Assembly: GCF_001039355.2 (NCBI RefSeq)
Contig: NW_019775521.1
Span: 187,684 to 251,683, forward strand
DNA from: Lingula anatina
Taxonomy: Eukaryota > Brachiopoda > Lingulata > Lingulida > Lingulidae
Length of the DNA stretch: 64,000 bases
Direction: 5' to 3'
Shown here: piece by piece, positions 62,346 through 64,000 of the stretch
How positions within the stretch are numbered: the first letter of the stretch is position 1
How the letters are laid out: each line of letters starts with the position of its first letter
Translations under genes and position numbers: made by a program
Notes under the pieces: model-generated
The model's input: the letters and a program-made list of their open reading frames with translations, nothing else
What the model was told of the DNA's origin: nothing
Databases searched by the model: none

Positions 62346-62406
62346 TCACGATATTGACCTATTTAGTGGGGGTCTTCTTCCTTGTTACTTTTGCGGCTCT
62401 TGACAG
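62346..62406 (+). other. Candidate non-coding first exon of the plus-strand gene
   Basis: The stretch has pyrimidine-rich and GC-richer sequence and ends in donor GACAG|GTTAGT (intron from 62407). It pairs naturally with the acceptor TTTTTCAG at 63433, giving an intron of about 1.03 kb. The 5' end is not defined. Confidence 0.45.
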
Positions 62407-63433
62407 GTTAGTTACTCTTTAAAATCATATAGCACTACGGTTTTCAAAGATTTTTTAAAATATTTTTCTGCATATTTTCCTTTTTTGATACTGTAAGGCT
62501 TGTGCAAATGTCTTTAAAATAACATATTATGGTTTATACTAAACTAAAAATGCGTTAATGACAAGTTGAAAAATAATTGCACAGTCACCAAGGGCGCAGT
62601 AACCAATATTTACCCGAGTTCCATAGAATATTGGATACCGACTTCTGTTATCATTTTTTTCCCCGCTGTTTTTAGTTACCAGTCGCTCATGGACGTTCTG
62701 ATGATATGACATGGGCAATGTTACATCTAATCTTGTTCCAATTTATCAAAATTAATCAAGCGCCATGTTATGTTATGTTATGTTATGAAATGAATTACTC
62801 TGTTTAAAAATAGCCTATTGGGCTATATACCCACTCATTTCTAGTGAAAAGTCGGATAAATATATGTTATTGAAATGCATCAATTTTTTTTACATGCCAT
62901 CATTCATTGTCCTTAATTTTTGACCGAGTAAAGTGGATTAATTTTGGCAAAGTTACAAAATCTCCTGTATGCTATTAAATGTGTACATAACATTATCATT
63001 GATGTTACACACACCTTGTGATTGAACTATTTCTTATCTTGTTTGCACAATGATTGAACCATGTGGATTGAATGGGGTGGTGATTGAGCCATGCCATACA
63101 GTGATTGGAATTTATACAAGTAGTCAATGAATAGATTTTTTTAAAAATTTTAATAGTTAATATTTTAATTTTAATTGGCAAATTGACTGAAGTCTAGGGA
63201 GGAAGAATTTTCATTATTTATTTTTTGACCAATCTTAGTGTAAATTAATGTTGATTACAATAATGCTGAAATTATATTATGAACTCTTGGAACTTACTAG
63301 TACTAGTTTCGAACTTTCAGAATATGAATTAAGTACACTGTACATGTAAACTACATGTACCGGTACATAAAATTAGCCTGGAAAGGGTTTGAACCATTTC
63401 TTTCTTGTTTAACTTTATAAATGTGTTTTTCAG
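62407..63433 (+). other. Probable 5' UTR intron
   Basis: AT-rich sequence between donor 62407 and acceptor 63433. It contains a short pentamer repeat (TGTTA)n at 62766-62786 and nothing else recognisable. Confidence 0.4.
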
Positions 63434-63434
63434 G

Positions 63435-63512
63435 ATGTCCATCCGCCAAGAGCTGAGGTGTGCCAATTTTGGCTTAAATTATTTCAGGGAGGATGTGTTC
63501 TACTTACCACAG
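63435..63512 (+). CDS. First coding exon of an unidentified plus-strand gene (partial)
   Basis: Acceptor GTTTTTCAG at 63433 is followed one base later by ATG. The frame runs 26 codons (MSIRQELRCANF, GLNYFREDVFYLPQ) to a strong donor CCACAG|GTAAGG at 63513, phase 0. The rest of the gene lies beyond the window. I do not recognise the product. Its head-to-head placement with a ciliary enzyme makes co-expression possible, but that is only a hint. Confidence 0.6.
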
Positions 63513-63627
63513 GTAAGGAAAACTGATACTGTCTAGATCTGAAAAAATACCTACAGATGGTTAGGCTAACTCAGACATTAAAATTCAGTCAAATGTTGAA
63601 CCATGTACTGATTTGACTTAAGAAGAA

Positions 63628-63663
<36 letters not shown>

Positions 63664-64000
63664 TATTATTTATTTATTTTTTTTTTATTTTAACTTTTGC
63701 AATATTAACCCTTGATTTGGTTCAACAGTTTGATTTGGTTGAAATTGTGCATAGTTTTGTAAAAAAGAACTTTAACCTAGAAGGACCTCTAGAAGTCTAG
63801 AAGTTTCATATTAGCTTATACAGGCATAGATTAGAAAATGTTAAAAGAAATATTAAAAGGAACCAATACCGTTTAAGGGGCGAATTGGCAGAGATACATA
63901 TTTGCTAGTTTGCATTCGTATTAAATGAATAGCATAAAACCACATTGTCCATTTTGAGTTGAGAAAAAATATTATATGTTGGCAGGATCTTTAGTGTTTC
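63513..64000 (+). other. First coding intron of the unidentified gene (runs off the end)
   Basis: No second exon is visible before the window ends. It contains an (ATT)n microsatellite at about 63627-63665 followed by T-rich low complexity. Confidence 0.45.
63627..63665. repeat. (ATT)n microsatellite
   Basis: About twelve units passing into T-rich low complexity. Confidence 0.9.

Noticed and set aside
1-64000. tRNA, rRNA, CRISPR arrays, viral or retroelement genes
   Set aside because: None seen: no tRNA-like TTCGAATCC box in proper context, no spaced repeat array, and no reverse transcriptase, integrase or transposase frame.

Overview
The window is AT-rich metazoan nuclear DNA: spliced genes with GT-AG introns, long gene-poor stretches and many microsatellites. 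It has no bacterial, viral or organelle features. The two recognisable genes, a Shaker-type voltage-gated K+ channel and a TTLL3/TTLL8-type tubulin glycylase, fit a ciliated, neuron-bearing animal. Base composition and repeat style suggest a marine invertebrate, but I cannot place the phylum. Two single-N positions (16417, 60717) show this is a draft assembly.

Layout. 1-28 kb is mostly non-coding. It holds a possible non-coding first exon near 5.37 kb, a 1.62-kb direct repeat joined by a single N (14795-18041, probably an assembly artefact) and a 238-bp element with 32-bp inverted ends (18298-18535). 28675-29979 (+) is an intact single-exon Shaker/Kv1-type channel of 434 aa. Its S4 voltage sensor is one triplet shorter than Shaker's, and its S4-S5 linker has lost its basic residues. 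30-42.7 kb is intergenic.

From 62002 down to 48827 (-) lies a 17-exon tubulin glycylase gene. I rebuilt it exon by exon; all splice phases agree and the coding length is 3543 nt (1180 aa). A further open exon at 44909-45477 may supply an alternative Cys-containing C terminus or belong to another gene. At about 62.1-62.4 kb a compact divergent promoter separates the glycylase from a plus-strand gene. Only the first coding exon of that gene (63435-63512) is certain here, and I do not recognise its product.

The channel and the glycylase have no evident functional link. The channel would set membrane excitability. The glycylase would add glycine side chains to axonemal tubulin. The most notable observations are the shortened voltage sensor, the triple F-x-P-K repeat in the glycylase N terminus, complementary (UG)n/(CA)n tracts flanking one catalytic exon, and the uncertain 3' end of the glycylase gene.
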